Source: Maricaulis alexandrii
GTDB lineage: Bacteria > Pseudomonadota > Alphaproteobacteria > Caulobacterales > Maricaulaceae
DNA length: 64,000 nt
Direction: 5' to 3'
NCBI RefSeq assembly: GCF_005871165.1
Contig: NZ_SWKP01000008.1
Location: 62,001 to 126,000, forward strand
Shown piece after piece: positions 42,970 through 54,300 of this stretch. The notes under the pieces were generated by a model, which made no database searches, was not told the DNA's origin, and saw nothing but the letters and a program-made list of their open reading frames with translations. Each line of letters opens with the position of its first letter. The first letter of the stretch is position 1. The translations under genes were made by a program, and so were the position numbers.

Positions 42970-45564
42970 ATGACCGTTCACCTGAGAGACTACACCGCAC
43001 CGGCCTATGAGATTCCGGAAACCCATCTGGATTTCAGCCTGTCGCCGGAGGCCACGCGGGTCATTTCGCGGCTGAAACTGGTGCGCCGTGACAAGGATGC
43101 CGACCGGATCACGCTGCAGGGTGAAAAACTGGTTCTGAACAGTGTGGCGATTGATGGCCAGACCGTCGGCACGGACCGGTATGAGCTGACCGACACATCG
43201 CTGACGCTGCTCGGCCTGGGCGAAACCGCCGAGGTGGAAATCAGCGTCACGATCGCGCCGAAGGACAATACCGCCCTGATGGGGCTCTACATGTCGGGCG
43301 GACGCTATTGCACCCAGTGCGAGGCGGAAGGCTTCCGGCGGATCACCTATTTCCTCGACCGGCCCGATTGCCTGAGCCGCTTCACGGTGCGGGTGGAAGC
43401 GGACAAGGACAATTTCCCCACCCTCCTCTCCAATGGCGACACGGTGGAAAACGGCGATGCCGGGAATGGCCGGCATTATGCGGTCTTCGTCGATCCGCAC
43501 CCCAAGCCGACCTATCTCTTCGCCCTGGTTGCCGGCGCCTTCGACAGCATTTTCGACACTTTCACGACCCGCTCCGGCCAGGCCGTGAAACTGGGCGTGC
43601 ATGTCGATCCGGGCCAGGCCGGCCGCGCCCATTTCGCCATGGATGCACTCAAGCGTTCGATGAAATGGGATGAGGACGTCTTCCAGCGCGAATACGATCT
43701 GGCGGAATTCCACATCGTGGCCGTACGTGATTTCAATTTCGGGGCGATGGAGAACAAGGGGCTGAACATCTTCAACTCCTCCCTCCTCCTCGCCGATGCG
43801 GACACCGCGACCGATGCCGACTTTCTCAATGTCGAGCGCGTCGTCGCCCACGAATACTTCCACAACTGGTCCGGCAACCGGATCACCCTGCGCGACTGGT
43901 TCCAGCTTTGCCTGAAAGAGGGCCTGACCGTGTATCGCGACCAGGAGTTTTCCTCGGACATGCGCTCGCGCCCGCTGCAGCGCATCCATGATGTCCAGGG
44001 TCTGCGCGCTATCCAGTTTCCCGAGGATGACGGCCCCCTCGCCCACCCGCCGCGGCCCAGCGAGTTCGAGACGATCGAGAACTTCTACACCTCGACCGTC
44101 TACAACAAGGGCGCCGAAGTGGTGCGGGTGCTGCGCGAATTGCTGGGTGCCGAAGGCTTTGCCGAGGGCATGCAGCGCTATTTCGACGACAATGACGGCA
44201 CGGCGGCCACGCTGGAGGACTTCATGGCGGCCTTTGATTTCGGCAGCGTCGAAGCCCGCGAAGCCGCCTTCCGCTGGTATCAGCAGGCCGGCACACCGAC
44301 CCTCACGATGAAGCGGGCGCATGATGCCGGCACCGGCGAGGTCACGCTGACCCTCACCCAGTCGCAAAAGCCGACCCCGGGCCAGACGGACAAGGCGCCC
44401 CTGCCCATTCCGCTTCGCATCGGTTTCCTGGACAGCGCCGGACAGGTCCTGCCCCTGTCCAATGACGGAACCGCCTCTGAGGAACACCACCTCACCTTCG
44501 ACAGTGCCGAAACGCAGCTTCGCTTTGACGGGGCCGCCGAGATGCCGATCCCGGCCATTCTGCGCGGCTTCAATGCCCCGGTGAAGGTGGAGACCGACCT
44601 GACCCAGGACGAAAAACTCGTCCAGATGGCCCATGATCCCGACCCGTTCACGCGCTGGGATACCGGCCAGCTCATGATGGCCGAAGCCATGCTGGCGCGC
44701 GCTGACGGCAAGGCGCAGTCCGGCCCGCCGCTGGAGCGGATTGCCGAGGCTCTCGCCGGAGAATTCCAGCGGGCGGATTTCGAGCCGGGCTTTGTCGCCC
44801 GCGCCATCCGGCCGGCCTCCGTGTCCGAACTGATCATGCAGACGCACACGCCGGACCCGGCGGCCCTGTTTGCCGCCCAGCTGGACACAAGGCGCGCCCT
44901 GTCGGCGGCCCTGGCGGATCAGCGCGAGGCGGAATTCGCCCGCCCGGCCCCGGATCCCCAATCGCTGGACAATGACGCCATCGGCCGTCGCGCCCTGCGC
45001 TCGACCTTCCTGTTCCTGGCGGCCGCCGAAGGGGAAGCCTCGGCGGATCTCGCACTGAAGGCCTTCCGTGAAGCCGGCAACATGACTGACAGCATGGCCG
45101 CCCTGCGCGCGCTGGCGGAAATCGGCGGACCCGCCTTCGACCGCGCGCTTTCGACATTCGAGACGCGCTGGAAAAGCGACCCGCTGGTCATGGACAAATG
45201 GTTCTCCCTGCAGGCCATGGCGCCTCAGGACGGCACGGAACGCGTCCGCAAGCTGGCCAGTCACCCCCTGTTCTCGCTGAAAAACCCCAACCGGGCCCGG
45301 TCGGTCTATGGCGCCTTCGCCAATGCCAATCCGGTCTGTTTCCACGCCGAGGATGGCAGCGGGTATGACCTGGTGGCCGAGGCGCTGATCCAGCTGGACC
45401 CGATCAATCCGGGCACGGCGGCCCGGATCGTGCGCAGTTTCGAGACCTGGAAACGCTTCGACAACAACCGCCAGGCCCACGCCCGGGCCGCATTGGAGCG
45501 CGTGCTGGCCGCAGCCAAGAGCACCAATCTGAAAGAGGTCATCACCAAGACACTGCGTGGCTAG
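42970..45564 (+). CDS. pepN: aminopeptidase N (M1 family, PepN)
   Basis: 864 residues, standard for bacterial PepN. Exopeptidase motif GAMENKG; zinc motif HEYFHNW with the third ligand Glu in LKEGLTVYRDQEF. The long alpha-helical C-terminal domain is complete. Cytoplasmic (no signal). It removes N-terminal residues from peptides in protein turnover and uptake. Start MTVHLRDYTAPAYEIPETHL matches family N-termini. Confidence 0.97.
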   Translation: MTVHLRDYTAPAYEIPETHLDFSLSPEATRVISRLKLVRRDKDADRITLQGEKLVLNSVAIDGQTVGTDRYELTDTSLTLLGLGETAEVEISVTIAPKDNTALMGLYMSGGRYCTQCEAEGFRRITYFLDRPDCLSRFTVRVEADKDNFPTLLSNGDTVENGDAGNGRHYAVFVDPHPKPTYLFALVAGAFDSIFDTFTTRSGQAVKLGVHVDPGQAGRAHFAMDALKRSMKWDEDVFQREYDLAEFHIVAVRDFNFGAMENKGLNIFNSSLLLADADTATDADFLNVERVVAHEYFHNWSGNRITLRDWFQLCLKEGLTVYRDQEFSSDMRSRPLQRIHDVQGLRAIQFPEDDGPLAHPPRPSEFETIENFYTSTVYNKGAEVVRVLRELLGAEGFAEGMQRYFDDNDGTAATLEDFMAAFDFGSVEAREAAFRWYQQAGTPTLTMKRAHDAGTGEVTLTLTQSQKPTPGQTDKAPLPIPLRIGFLDSAGQVLPLSNDGTASEEHHLTFDSAETQLRFDGAAEMPIPAILRGFNAPVKVETDLTQDEKLVQMAHDPDPFTRWDTGQLMMAEAMLARADGKAQSGPPLERIAEALAGEFQRADFEPGFVARAIRPASVSELIMQTHTPDPAALFAAQLDTRRALSAALADQREAEFARPAPDPQSLDNDAIGRRALRSTFLFLAAAEGEASADLALKAFREAGNMTDSMAALRALAEIGGPAFDRALSTFETRWKSDPLVMDKWFSLQAMAPQDGTERVRKLASHPLFSLKNPNRARSVYGAFANANPVCFHAEDGSGYDLVAEALIQLDPINPGTAARIVRSFETWKRFDNNRQAHARAALERVLAAAKSTNLKEVITKTLRG

Positions 45565-45660
45565 ACAGGAAAATCCCGCACCGCCCCGGGCTGTGGCAAA
45601 CTGGTCCTTCGAATCGTCGGCCATTCCAGGAGCCGGCATGCCATGGCCGGGGAGGGCCGC

Positions 45661-47670
45661 ATGAGATTGATCCTGTCTGCCGGCGCCGTCGCGCTGGCCG
45701 TGAGCCTGTCCGCCTGTTCCGGTCCGCAGGCCGATCTTCCGGTGCAGCAGGCCGGCACGGATGAGCACAGCTTCAGCCCGGCCGACACCACCACGCTGGC
45801 CGCGCAGGCGAACGCCGCGCAGGAGGTTGATGCCGAGCGTCAGAGTCTCGATCTGGAATTGGCCGAGCGGGGTCTGCTGGCGCGCGAGCCGGATCTGGCC
45901 ATCACTGGTCCGGACGGGGCGGTGATCTGGCAACCCGGCCGCTATGACTTCCTGGACGCCCCCGCCCCGGCAACGGCGCATCCCGATCTCTGGCACCAGG
46001 CCCGCCTGGCCAATCTGCACGGGCTCTACGAGGTCACCCCCGGCATCTACCAGGTGCGCGGCTATGACCTGTCCAACATGTCGATCATTGCCGGTGAGAC
46101 CGGCTGGATCATCATCGACCCGCTGACCGCAGCGGAAACCGCTCGTGCGGCCATGCATCTGGTCAATCGCGAACTGGGCGAACGGCCGGTCGCGGCCATC
46201 ATCTTCACCCATTCCCACATCGACCATTTCGGCGGTGTCGAAGGCGTCGCCTCGGCCGAAGACCTGGCCAGCGGGGATATCCGGATCATCGCGCCGGAGC
46301 ATTTCACGATGGAGTCGATCAGCGAGAATGTGCTGGCCGGGGCCGTCATGTCGCGGCGGGCCGATTACATGTTCGGCCGCCCCCTGCCCGCCAGTCCGCG
46401 GGGGCATGTCTCCACCGGTTTGGGGCCGCAACCGGCCTATGGCTCCGTCTCCATCGCCCCGGTCACGGACACGATTTCCCGGACCGGGCAGACGCTGGTG
46501 ATCGATGGCGTCGAGATGGAGTTCCAGCATGCCCCGGACAGCGAGGCCAAGGCGGAACTGACCGTCTATTTTCCGCAATTTCGGGCCTGGTGTGGCGCCG
46601 AGATCGTCTCGCGGACCCTGCACAATCTCTACACGCTGCGCGGTGCCCAGGTCCGCGATGCCCTGGCCTGGTCCGCCGCCATCGAAGAGGCCCGGCAGCG
46701 CTTCGGTCCGCGCACGGATGTGATCTTCAATTCCCACCACTGGCCGGTCTGGGGACAGGCCGAGAGCCAGCGCTATCTCGCCGCCCAGCGTGACATCTAC
46801 AAATACATCCATGACCAGACCCTGCGCCTGGCCTCCCAGGGGCTGACGCCGGACGAGATTGCCCAGACCATCACCCTGCCCGAAAGCCTCGCCGCGGAAG
46901 CCTCGGTCCACGGCTATTACGGCACGCTGCGGCACAATTCGCGGGCGGTCTATCAGCGCTATTTCGGCTGGTATGATGCCGTGCCGGCCCATCTCGATCC
47001 GATCCCGCGCGCCCAGGCGGCGGAACGCTATGTCAGCGCCATGGGCGGACTGGACAGTGTACTGGACGCGGTCGAGACCGCGCTGGACACGGGGGAGACA
47101 CGCTGGGCCGCCGAGCTCGCCCAGCATGCCGTGTTTGCCTCACCCGACTCGGCCACGGCGCGCGAAGCCCTCGCCCGCGCCTATGAGCAATTGGGCTATC
47201 GTGCCCGCAGCGGGCCCTGGCGGGATGTCTATCTGACCGGCGCCTTCGAACTGCGCAACGGGGTCGAGATCTTCAATGCGGAAGCCAGCGCGGGCGGCCT
47301 GGTGCGGGCGATCCCGCTGGATCTCTATTTCCAGGCGATGTCGGTCCGGCTGGACGGGCCGCGTGCGGCAGAGCGGGACCTGCAATTCGTGTTCGACTTC
47401 ACCGATACCGGCGAGACCTTCCAGGTCATGATCGAGAATGGTGTCATGCGGCATGTCCAACTGGAGAATGCCGGGGCCGCAACCGGCGAGTCTGATGCCG
47501 TCATCACGCTGACCCGCACCTTCTGGCTGCGTCTGCTCGCCCGGGATGCCGGGCTGGCCGACATGCTGGCAAGCGAGGACTTCTCCGTCCGCGGCGACCG
47601 GCTGGCGCTGATGCGCTTCTTCAGCCTCCTGGAAACCCCGGAAGCAGGCTTCCCGATCGTGACGCCATAG
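45661..47670 (+). CDS. metallo-beta-lactamase-fold alkyl sulfatase-like lipoprotein (SdsA/BDS1 type)
   Basis: 669 residues; ATG at 45661 after GGGGAGGG; lipobox SLSAC. The MBL zinc motif is THSHIDHFGG; further ligands plausibly in HHWPVWG and APDSEAKAEL. After it come the helical dimerisation domain (YGTLRHNSRAVYQRYFGWYD) and a C-terminal SCP2-like domain, the three-part layout of alkyl sulfatases such as SdsA1. Cleaves primary or secondary alkyl sulfates in characterised members. The substrate here could be a natural sulfate ester. Followed by a bidirectional terminator. Confidence 0.9.
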   Translation: MRLILSAGAVALAVSLSACSGPQADLPVQQAGTDEHSFSPADTTTLAAQANAAQEVDAERQSLDLELAERGLLAREPDLAITGPDGAVIWQPGRYDFLDAPAPATAHPDLWHQARLANLHGLYEVTPGIYQVRGYDLSNMSIIAGETGWIIIDPLTAAETARAAMHLVNRELGERPVAAIIFTHSHIDHFGGVEGVASAEDLASGDIRIIAPEHFTMESISENVLAGAVMSRRADYMFGRPLPASPRGHVSTGLGPQPAYGSVSIAPVTDTISRTGQTLVIDGVEMEFQHAPDSEAKAELTVYFPQFRAWCGAEIVSRTLHNLYTLRGAQVRDALAWSAAIEEARQRFGPRTDVIFNSHHWPVWGQAESQRYLAAQRDIYKYIHDQTLRLASQGLTPDEIAQTITLPESLAAEASVHGYYGTLRHNSRAVYQRYFGWYDAVPAHLDPIPRAQAAERYVSAMGGLDSVLDAVETALDTGETRWAAELAQHAVFASPDSATAREALARAYEQLGYRARSGPWRDVYLTGAFELRNGVEIFNAEASAGGLVRAIPLDLYFQAMSVRLDGPRAAERDLQFVFDFTDTGETFQVMIENGVMRHVQLENAGAATGESDAVITLTRTFWLRLLARDAGLADMLASEDFSVRGDRLALMRFFSLLETPEAGFPIVTP

Positions 47671-47707
47671 AAAAAAGGCCCGGGCTTTTCTGTGAAAGCC
47701 CGGGCCT
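47671..47707. terminator. bidirectional intrinsic terminator
   Basis: A6 then AGGCCCGGGCTTT (47676-47688), 6-base loop, AAAGCCCGGGCCT (47695-47707): a 13-bp perfect stem between convergent stops at 47670 and 47733. The A6 serves as T6 on the minus strand. Confidence 0.92.
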
Positions 47708-47732
47708 CTTTAAAGTCATGAATTCAGGCGTG

Positions 47733-49973
47733 TTACTGGCCCGGCACCTCGAAATGGGCGGCGGAGAAGCTGTAAGCGGGGGCCGGCATGCGGCCGGAGC
47801 CTTCGCTGACATCCAGCGCATAGCCCGTGCTGGAGCACTGCCCCGGCCGGGCCGGCAGGGTGCGGTTGAAGACCATGAGGGCGGCCTGCTCGAACCCGGT
47901 CGTGTCGATCGCACCGGACGTGCCCAGCGGGATCACCTGCACGGCGTCACCGGCCTGGCCCAGCAGGACCACTTCCAATCCCTCAGCCCCGTCCAGCGAG
48001 ACCTGGTACTGACCGGACATGCCATCGAGCAGGATGTAATTCGCACCGGTCTCTTCCAGCCCACCCTTGGCACTGTAGCGGCCCGGCGCATCCATGGTGT
48101 GGGCCACGGCGACGGTCGCGTCGAACAGCGGCGCGAGCTGGTAGTCACGGGCGAAGTTCTGGGCCCGCCAGCGACGGATCGTGTCCGGCAGGGTCGTGCC
48201 CGCCCGTTCCAGCGACACGGCCATGGTCTCGAACCCGTCCATGTCGACCGTGTTTTCCCAGAATTCAACGACAATCCCCTCGCCGAACTGGTCAGCGATG
48301 GATTGCAGCAGCGTCCACTGGGCGTAATCGAACCCGCTCTCCGCCGTGGTCCAGCAAATCTGCGGCATCTCGTAATCGGTGGAAACGTAGTCGGTGGCGT
48401 CCTGGTCAGCCCCGACCGTGGTGGTCTCGGTCCAGGAGGCGGTCGCTTCGTAGAGCCAGTCCAGCGCTTCCTCGGCGTCATAGCCGAACTGGACGACATG
48501 GTTGAACTCATGCGTCGCCGTCGCGCGCATCAGGGCATGGACCGGCGCTTCCTTGCCCAGACCGCGGAAATCATTCTCCACCAGGAAGACCGTCCGGGCC
48601 GCCATGTTCTCGCGCTTGTCCAGCGTGTTGGGATTGTCGAACACGATCTGGACCGGATAGGTCACGCCCATCGAACCGCCCGCATCGGAAATGTAGGCGC
48701 GGAACAGGCCCTCATCATCACGGATGGGTTCAGCCCAACCGATCCGGTTGATCTGGGCGTCATAGACTTCCTGCAGGGTCACGCCGACGGACAGGGCATA
48801 TTCCTCGGTGGAGGCATCGCGGCCCTCCAGCGTGTAGAAGACCCGGAAATCCTCGGTGTCATAGGACAGGACCTCGCCGGAAAGACGAATGATATTGTCG
48901 CGCAAAGCCTGCAGGACGGAGACCGTCTCGGCATCCACCAGGCGCAGGATCAGGCTGTATCCGCCCGAGCTGGTCGCGGCGCGATAGCGTTCCACATTGA
49001 CCGTATAGGTGCCGGCCTGCGTCGCCGTATGGGCCAGAGCCGAGTTCAGCGAGCCATCACCCCGGTCATCATTGACCGCCACGGCGTGCCCGTCCGGATC
49101 GAGCAGGCGCACGACCGGATCGAGATCGCCGTCCACCGTGTCCAGCACGGCATAGATCGTCTGCCCGGCCTCAAGCTCCACGGGGTAGGCCTGTTCCGGG
49201 TTGGCATCATTGATGTTGCCGGAAAACTCGCCCAGATCCTCACCCTCGACACCGGCAAAATCGAACGGCACTTCGGCATTGGGGTCGATGGCCAGGGACA
49301 GGACCAGATCGCCGGCATCACTACCGCTGTAGGAGCCCACCTCCACCGTGTACCGGCCGGCGGCTTCGGCCTGGAAGACGAGCTGGGAATTCAGGCTGCC
49401 ATCGCCGCGATCATCATTCTGCAACAGGATTTCACCGGACGGCCCGGTCAGGGTCAGGGTCGTGTCCAGCGTGTCGGTCAGCGCGAACGTGGTGGCGACG
49501 AAAATGTCCTCGGCCGCAAGATCAACGGTTCGCGTGAGCGAGGTATTGCCGGCATCCAGGGTCACGATATCGCTCGCCAGAACCTGCGCCTCGTCGGACA
49601 GGCCGGTCTCGATCCCGTCCTGCACGGTCAGTTCAAACACGCCGGTACCACCGCCATAGCCGGTCACGGCCACTGTGTAGGTCCCGGACATCTCGACCCG
49701 GTGCACGATCAGCGACTGGAGATTGCCCGGCTCCCGGTCGTCATTCTCCGCCAGCGGTTTCCCGTCCGGGCCGATCAGGGTGAGGATGGTGTCGAAATTC
49801 TCGATCGAGTCCGTCGACAGCGTCACGATGGAGCCGGCCTCCAGCGTGAGCGGGTATTCAGCGCTCGGCGCGGCTTCGGTCACTTCGCCTTCAAAAACGC
49901 CAAAGCCCTGGTCCTGCGCAAAAGCGCTCCCTGCCAGGCAAAGCCCGGCCACAACCGAAATCCCGAAACGCAT
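47733..49973 (-). CDS. secreted zinc metalloprotease with three PPC domains
   Basis: 746 residues from ATG 49973 (AGGGGAAG upstream), signal peptide ending GSAFA. Three tandem pre-peptidase C-terminal (PPC)-like beta domains (~25-130, 135-250, 255-370), each with L-x-GPDG/GPSG and NDDR. The catalytic part follows with THEFNHVVQFG and the Glu-rich DWLYEATASW, the HExxH...E arrangement. PPC domains usually sit C-terminal; here they precede the catalytic domain. Probably a secreted endopeptidase; no characterised relative recalled. Confidence 0.82.
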   Translation of the reverse strand: MRFGISVVAGLCLAGSAFAQDQGFGVFEGEVTEAAPSAEYPLTLEAGSIVTLSTDSIENFDTILTLIGPDGKPLAENDDREPGNLQSLIVHRVEMSGTYTVAVTGYGGGTGVFELTVQDGIETGLSDEAQVLASDIVTLDAGNTSLTRTVDLAAEDIFVATTFALTDTLDTTLTLTGPSGEILLQNDDRGDGSLNSQLVFQAEAAGRYTVEVGSYSGSDAGDLVLSLAIDPNAEVPFDFAGVEGEDLGEFSGNINDANPEQAYPVELEAGQTIYAVLDTVDGDLDPVVRLLDPDGHAVAVNDDRGDGSLNSALAHTATQAGTYTVNVERYRAATSSGGYSLILRLVDAETVSVLQALRDNIIRLSGEVLSYDTEDFRVFYTLEGRDASTEEYALSVGVTLQEVYDAQINRIGWAEPIRDDEGLFRAYISDAGGSMGVTYPVQIVFDNPNTLDKRENMAARTVFLVENDFRGLGKEAPVHALMRATATHEFNHVVQFGYDAEEALDWLYEATASWTETTTVGADQDATDYVSTDYEMPQICWTTAESGFDYAQWTLLQSIADQFGEGIVVEFWENTVDMDGFETMAVSLERAGTTLPDTIRRWRAQNFARDYQLAPLFDATVAVAHTMDAPGRYSAKGGLEETGANYILLDGMSGQYQVSLDGAEGLEVVLLGQAGDAVQVIPLGTSGAIDTTGFEQAALMVFNRTLPARPGQCSSTGYALDVSEGSGRMPAPAYSFSAAHFEVPGQ

Positions 49974-50123
49974 CCAACTTCCCCTAAAATCCAAACGGCC
50001 GGACATCCGGCCTGTATCCGCCACCGGATGTACCCGCTTCGCCGCGCCATAGCCAGTCCCTGCCCGTGTCAGGCGAGACCCGTCTGGCAACCGCGCTGGA
50101 ACGGCATCCGGACATCGAAGCTC

Positions 50124-51101
50124 TCAGGCGTCAGCCAGAAGCGCTTCGCTGATCGTCCAGAGGCGTTCAGCCGCCGCATCATCGCAGGCGTGGGCATCGA
50201 CACCGGCATAGCGCGCCATCGGCCCGTCCGGGTCCGTCGGCACTGCAATGTCGCAATTCTCGCAATAAACGCCGGGCCGGCCGACCAGACGGGCCGACGT
50301 GGCCGCCCACAGCGTGGTGGCACAGCCCTGCTCGGGCGTCTTGAACCCCTTGCGGGCCAGTTCGGAGGGCTCGCCATCCTCGCCCAGCCAGCCCAGGGCC
50401 ACCATTTCCTCTTTCGGCAAGTGTCGCTGCAGGGGCGTGAAAATCCCGCCTGGATGGACGGAAAAGGCGAGACCGCCCGAGGCTGTCAGCCGCCGCGACA
50501 AGGCATTGGCGAACAGCGCATTCGCCGTCTTGGCCTGACCATAGGCCTGCCATTTGTCATAGGCACCGGAGCGGAAGTGCAAATCCTCCCAGCGGATGCC
50601 GGCAATCTTGTGCCCGGTCGAAGACAGGGACACGACCCGCGCTCCCTCCGTCGCCTGCAGCAAGGGCATCAAGGCGGCGGTCAGGGCGAAATGCCCCATG
50701 TGATTGACGCCGAACTGGCTTTCCCAGCCCGGCCCGACCCGCGCCTCCGGGCAGGCCATAATCCCGGCATTGTTGATCAGCCAATCCAGACGCGTAAGGC
50801 TGTCCCGCATTTCATCGGCAAAACCGGCAATCGATGACAGGTCCGCCAGGTCCATCGGAGCCGTCCGGATATCCCCCTCCAGCCCGGCCAGCGCACCGGC
50901 CGCCTTGTCCGGCGACCGGACGGGAATGATGACCCGCGCCCCGGCTTCAGCCAGGGCCCGCACCGTTTCCAGACCCAGACCGCTATAGCCACCCGTGACA
51001 AGGGCGGTCTTCCCTGACAGGTCGAGACCGGCCAGGACCTCACGCCCGGTCGACTTCGCCCCGAAACCGGATTGCACCGGCACCTGATCCGCTACAGACA
51101 T
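50124..51101 (-). CDS. short-chain dehydrogenase/reductase
   Basis: 325 residues from ATG 51101 (GGGGAAG upstream). Cofactor motif TGGYSGLG, NNAG, and catalytic YGQAK with Ser in SLSSTGHK. The long C-terminal part (VDAHACDDAAAERLW) and overall layout resemble the retinol-dehydrogenase/oxidoreductase SDR group. NAD(P) preference and substrate unknown. No operon partner; 237 bases of non-coding DNA separate it from the next gene upstream, with nothing notable seen there. Confidence 0.9.
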   Translation of the reverse strand: MSVADQVPVQSGFGAKSTGREVLAGLDLSGKTALVTGGYSGLGLETVRALAEAGARVIIPVRSPDKAAGALAGLEGDIRTAPMDLADLSSIAGFADEMRDSLTRLDWLINNAGIMACPEARVGPGWESQFGVNHMGHFALTAALMPLLQATEGARVVSLSSTGHKIAGIRWEDLHFRSGAYDKWQAYGQAKTANALFANALSRRLTASGGLAFSVHPGGIFTPLQRHLPKEEMVALGWLGEDGEPSELARKGFKTPEQGCATTLWAATSARLVGRPGVYCENCDIAVPTDPDGPMARYAGVDAHACDDAAAERLWTISEALLADA

Positions 51102-51338
51102 CTCTTCCCCTGTCACGCTGCTTGGCAGTCTGCCTGCAGGGTAAGCCCGCACGGGCATCACCGTACAGCCCTATCCGTCCCAGCAAGCCTTGATCAGGGG
51201 CTCCCGTCTGCGGATCAGGCATTGTGTTTGATGTCAGGGCAAGACTGGCGGGGCCGCCCGACAAACGGACCGCGGTCCCGCAAACGCAGCCGGATATTGA
51301 TCATGCACGCCCTTTCGGTTCGTCGGGGTCGCCAAAAT

Positions 51339-54300
51339 CTAGAGCGGGCAGGCTGTCGGTGACTTGCCGCCGGACAAGCCCACAATTCCGTCGACATTCT
51401 CAAGCGTGGAGAAAGTCGTCACCGCCAGACCCGCTATCCGGCCGGCATCGGCGAATACGCCCAGTGTGATATTCTTGACCACTTCGCAGGCCATGCCGGC
51501 CAGGGCGAGGCGCAGTGCGGGGGCGATGCCGCCCGCATCCATCAGGATCACGCTCATCGCGACGGCTCCATAAAGCCGGGCCAATCTCTGCCCATAGGCC
51601 GCCGCAATTCCCAGGGAGACACCGCCCACACCGCTCAGCGCGCCGGCGGCACCGGCTGCGGTGGCCAGAAGATTGATCGCCGAAATCGCGCGGTCCAGTT
51701 CCGAAAGCTCACGCGCAATGCGCTCGGCCTGGCTTCCGCCACCACTGGCATCTTCCAGCACACCGACAATATTGGCGCTCTCCACATCGACCAGCCACAT
51801 CGCAGGCACCTCACCGGATGACGGTGCCAGATAATAGGTTTTTGAGAAGGGGAAGGACGGCCTCAATTGCGCCATCAGGTGTTCCCAGGCCTGTTCCTCA
51901 TCGCTGGACAAGTTCGTTTCATGATAGCGGAAGCCCCAGCGCCCCAGTGAGGTCAGGCTGTGCCCGTTCAGCAGATCCGCCGTGCTGCGGTCGAACAGGG
52001 CGGCTTCGGCCAGGTTCAGGTCCAGACTCAGCTCGAAGGCCCGCTGGCGCCGGAAATCCGCATCCGGCGAGAGCACGCTGATCCGGCTGGTCGGGAGCAT
52101 GTCGACACGCTTGATGAAGCGGTCGGATCCCATCACGGGATGCGCGGAATAAAGCACGGCCCGCAGCCCCTGCTCACTGACAGAATGGGTTTCGTCCGAG
52201 AGGACGCCCGAGCGGGACATCAGTGTGACAAGTTCACCCGGCAGGACCGGGACCCCGGCTTCGATGGCCTCAATCATCTGCTCCAGGGAGGCCGCCGGAT
52301 CTCCCAGCGTCTGGTCCAGGTTTTCCAGGGCCAATTTGGAGGTCAGGACATCACCCAGCAGCACGGACAAGGCGGGCGGCGCCCCCTCAAAACCGATCAG
52401 ATGCAGTCCCAGAAAGGCCCCGTGGACTGTCTTGATCTGGTCGTCCGTGACCTCACCGAGTCCGGAATGCCCGGCAAGAACCCGGTGAGCAACAAAACCG
52501 CCTACATCCAGCTCCAGTCGCAGGGACGCGATCTTGCGGGCGCGCCGCCGCGGTGCGCCATCAATCGTGTAGGATGCCGCCTGCTGCACGGTTCCGGCCG
52601 TCACGCTGACCTGACGGTCTCCCGTCGAATGATCCAGGGCCCGATAGGCCAGGGTGTAGAGCGGGCGGTCCTGGCTCAGCAGCATGCGCTCGATGGCCGC
52701 CGCAATCGGTGTCATGTCATCGCCGTCTGGCGCGTCCATGGCTTCGCCGCCCGTGGCCTGGGCCATGGCATCGAACACATTATCAGGCCGACGGCGTTCC
52801 GCCGCCATGTCACGGTCGACATTGACCACAAGCGCGGGCGGGCCAGCCTCCAGAAAGCGCAAATCTGCCGGGTCGGGCGTTCCGCCCAGCAGATCGCCAT
52901 CCGTGGCATAGACAATCAGATCGACCTGCCGCTCGGCCGCGTCGATCAAATGTCCCCAAAGCCGGGAACTGGTGCCCTGGACCGTCACCTCGGCCCCGGG
53001 ATGGATCCGGCGTGCCATCACTTCCACCTGGTCCGCCAGCGCCTGCATCTCCGGGGCCGCACCGCGGAAGGCCGGCGGCATGGAGAGGGATTCATCCGCC
53101 AGGAAGAGAATGCGCGGCGCATTGTCGGACCGGCGCAAGCTGGGCATGACGGCTTCGCCCTCATCTTCCAGTCTGAAATCCGTCACCGACAGGCCCTCGA
53201 CCGGCGTCCCGCTGGCGTCGCGGGGCGTCAGCCCCAACCGCATGTCGGGAAAGCACGAGGCGTCCACGTCAATATCGACCAATGCGACCTGCGGTGCCAG
53301 GCCGGACGGTCCCGGCATGGCCGCGACCGGTTCCCCGTTCACGAGAACCGCACCATCGTCGTCCAGGCCGATTTGGTCCCCGTCCAGCGTGATGACATCG
53401 CCCAGCACGGCGGCGTCATCCGCCAGCGGCTCACCATCCAGCGCCTGGATCGACAGAACCGGCGAAAAGGCGCGCAGATTGCCCAGTTTCGCCGACAGGG
53501 CCTGTGCAGTATCGGCCGCCGGCTTGAAGCCGATCCGGACCTGACGGCCTGCCACCTGCTCTGCCGTCCACTGGGCCTGCACCAGTTCAAACGGGGTTTC
53601 GGGCGCGTCCGTCGTGGTCGCCAGAAGCCTGATATTGACCGGAAGCGCCGGCTCCGGATCGCGCGCCGTGTATTCCGTCAGCCCCGATGGCCAGGGGCCG
53701 AGCTCTGCCTCCGGCCGGACCGGATCGGCATAAAGGGTCTGCCCGTCCGGCTGGGTGATCCGGACCACGGGTGTGCGGCCGATCTGGCGCCTGTAGAAAC
53801 GGTCCGTATGGCCCAGACCGGCAAACCCGTCCTCGCCCATCGCCGCCCGGATGGTCCGTCCGATCGCCGACGCGTCTGGAGATCGGGACCGGATGTCGAC
53901 CATGCCTGAACCGGTCGTGTCGCCTCCGAGCCGGGCCTGCCAGCGTTCAATGTCGCGATCATCCATGGCCGGTTCGAACACCGGTTCAAACGTTCGATAG
54001 AAAACCTGTCCGGTTTGATCTCCCGACCCGGTCGCCGGCGTTTCGACCACATCCGCCGTGACACCGGCCTGGCGAAGCAAATGGGTCAACAAATCGGCCT
54101 TTTCCCGGGCCGTCCCTGCGGCGGAACGCAAGGTGGCGCGATGTCCCCATTGCCGGCCGCCGCCCATGGCGAAACGGTCCGGCTGGCGCGAGATCAGGCG
54201 GATCTCATCCCGGACGAAGCGGTGCAGGGCCGACACATCGCCGTCGGCGACCAGGGCGGCCGCGCGGCCGACACTGTGATCCGGACTGGCCCGCAAGGCC

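Noticed and set aside
42925-47127. 1400-codon open frame antisense to PepN and the sulfatase-like gene
   Set aside because: Both sense genes carry diagnostic catalytic motifs, and the antisense product is compositionally biased with no recognisable domain.
47718-50837. 1039-codon plus-strand frame opposite the PPC metalloprotease and SDR
   Set aside because: It crosses two genuine minus genes and their intergenic region, ignoring gene boundaries. Shadow frame.
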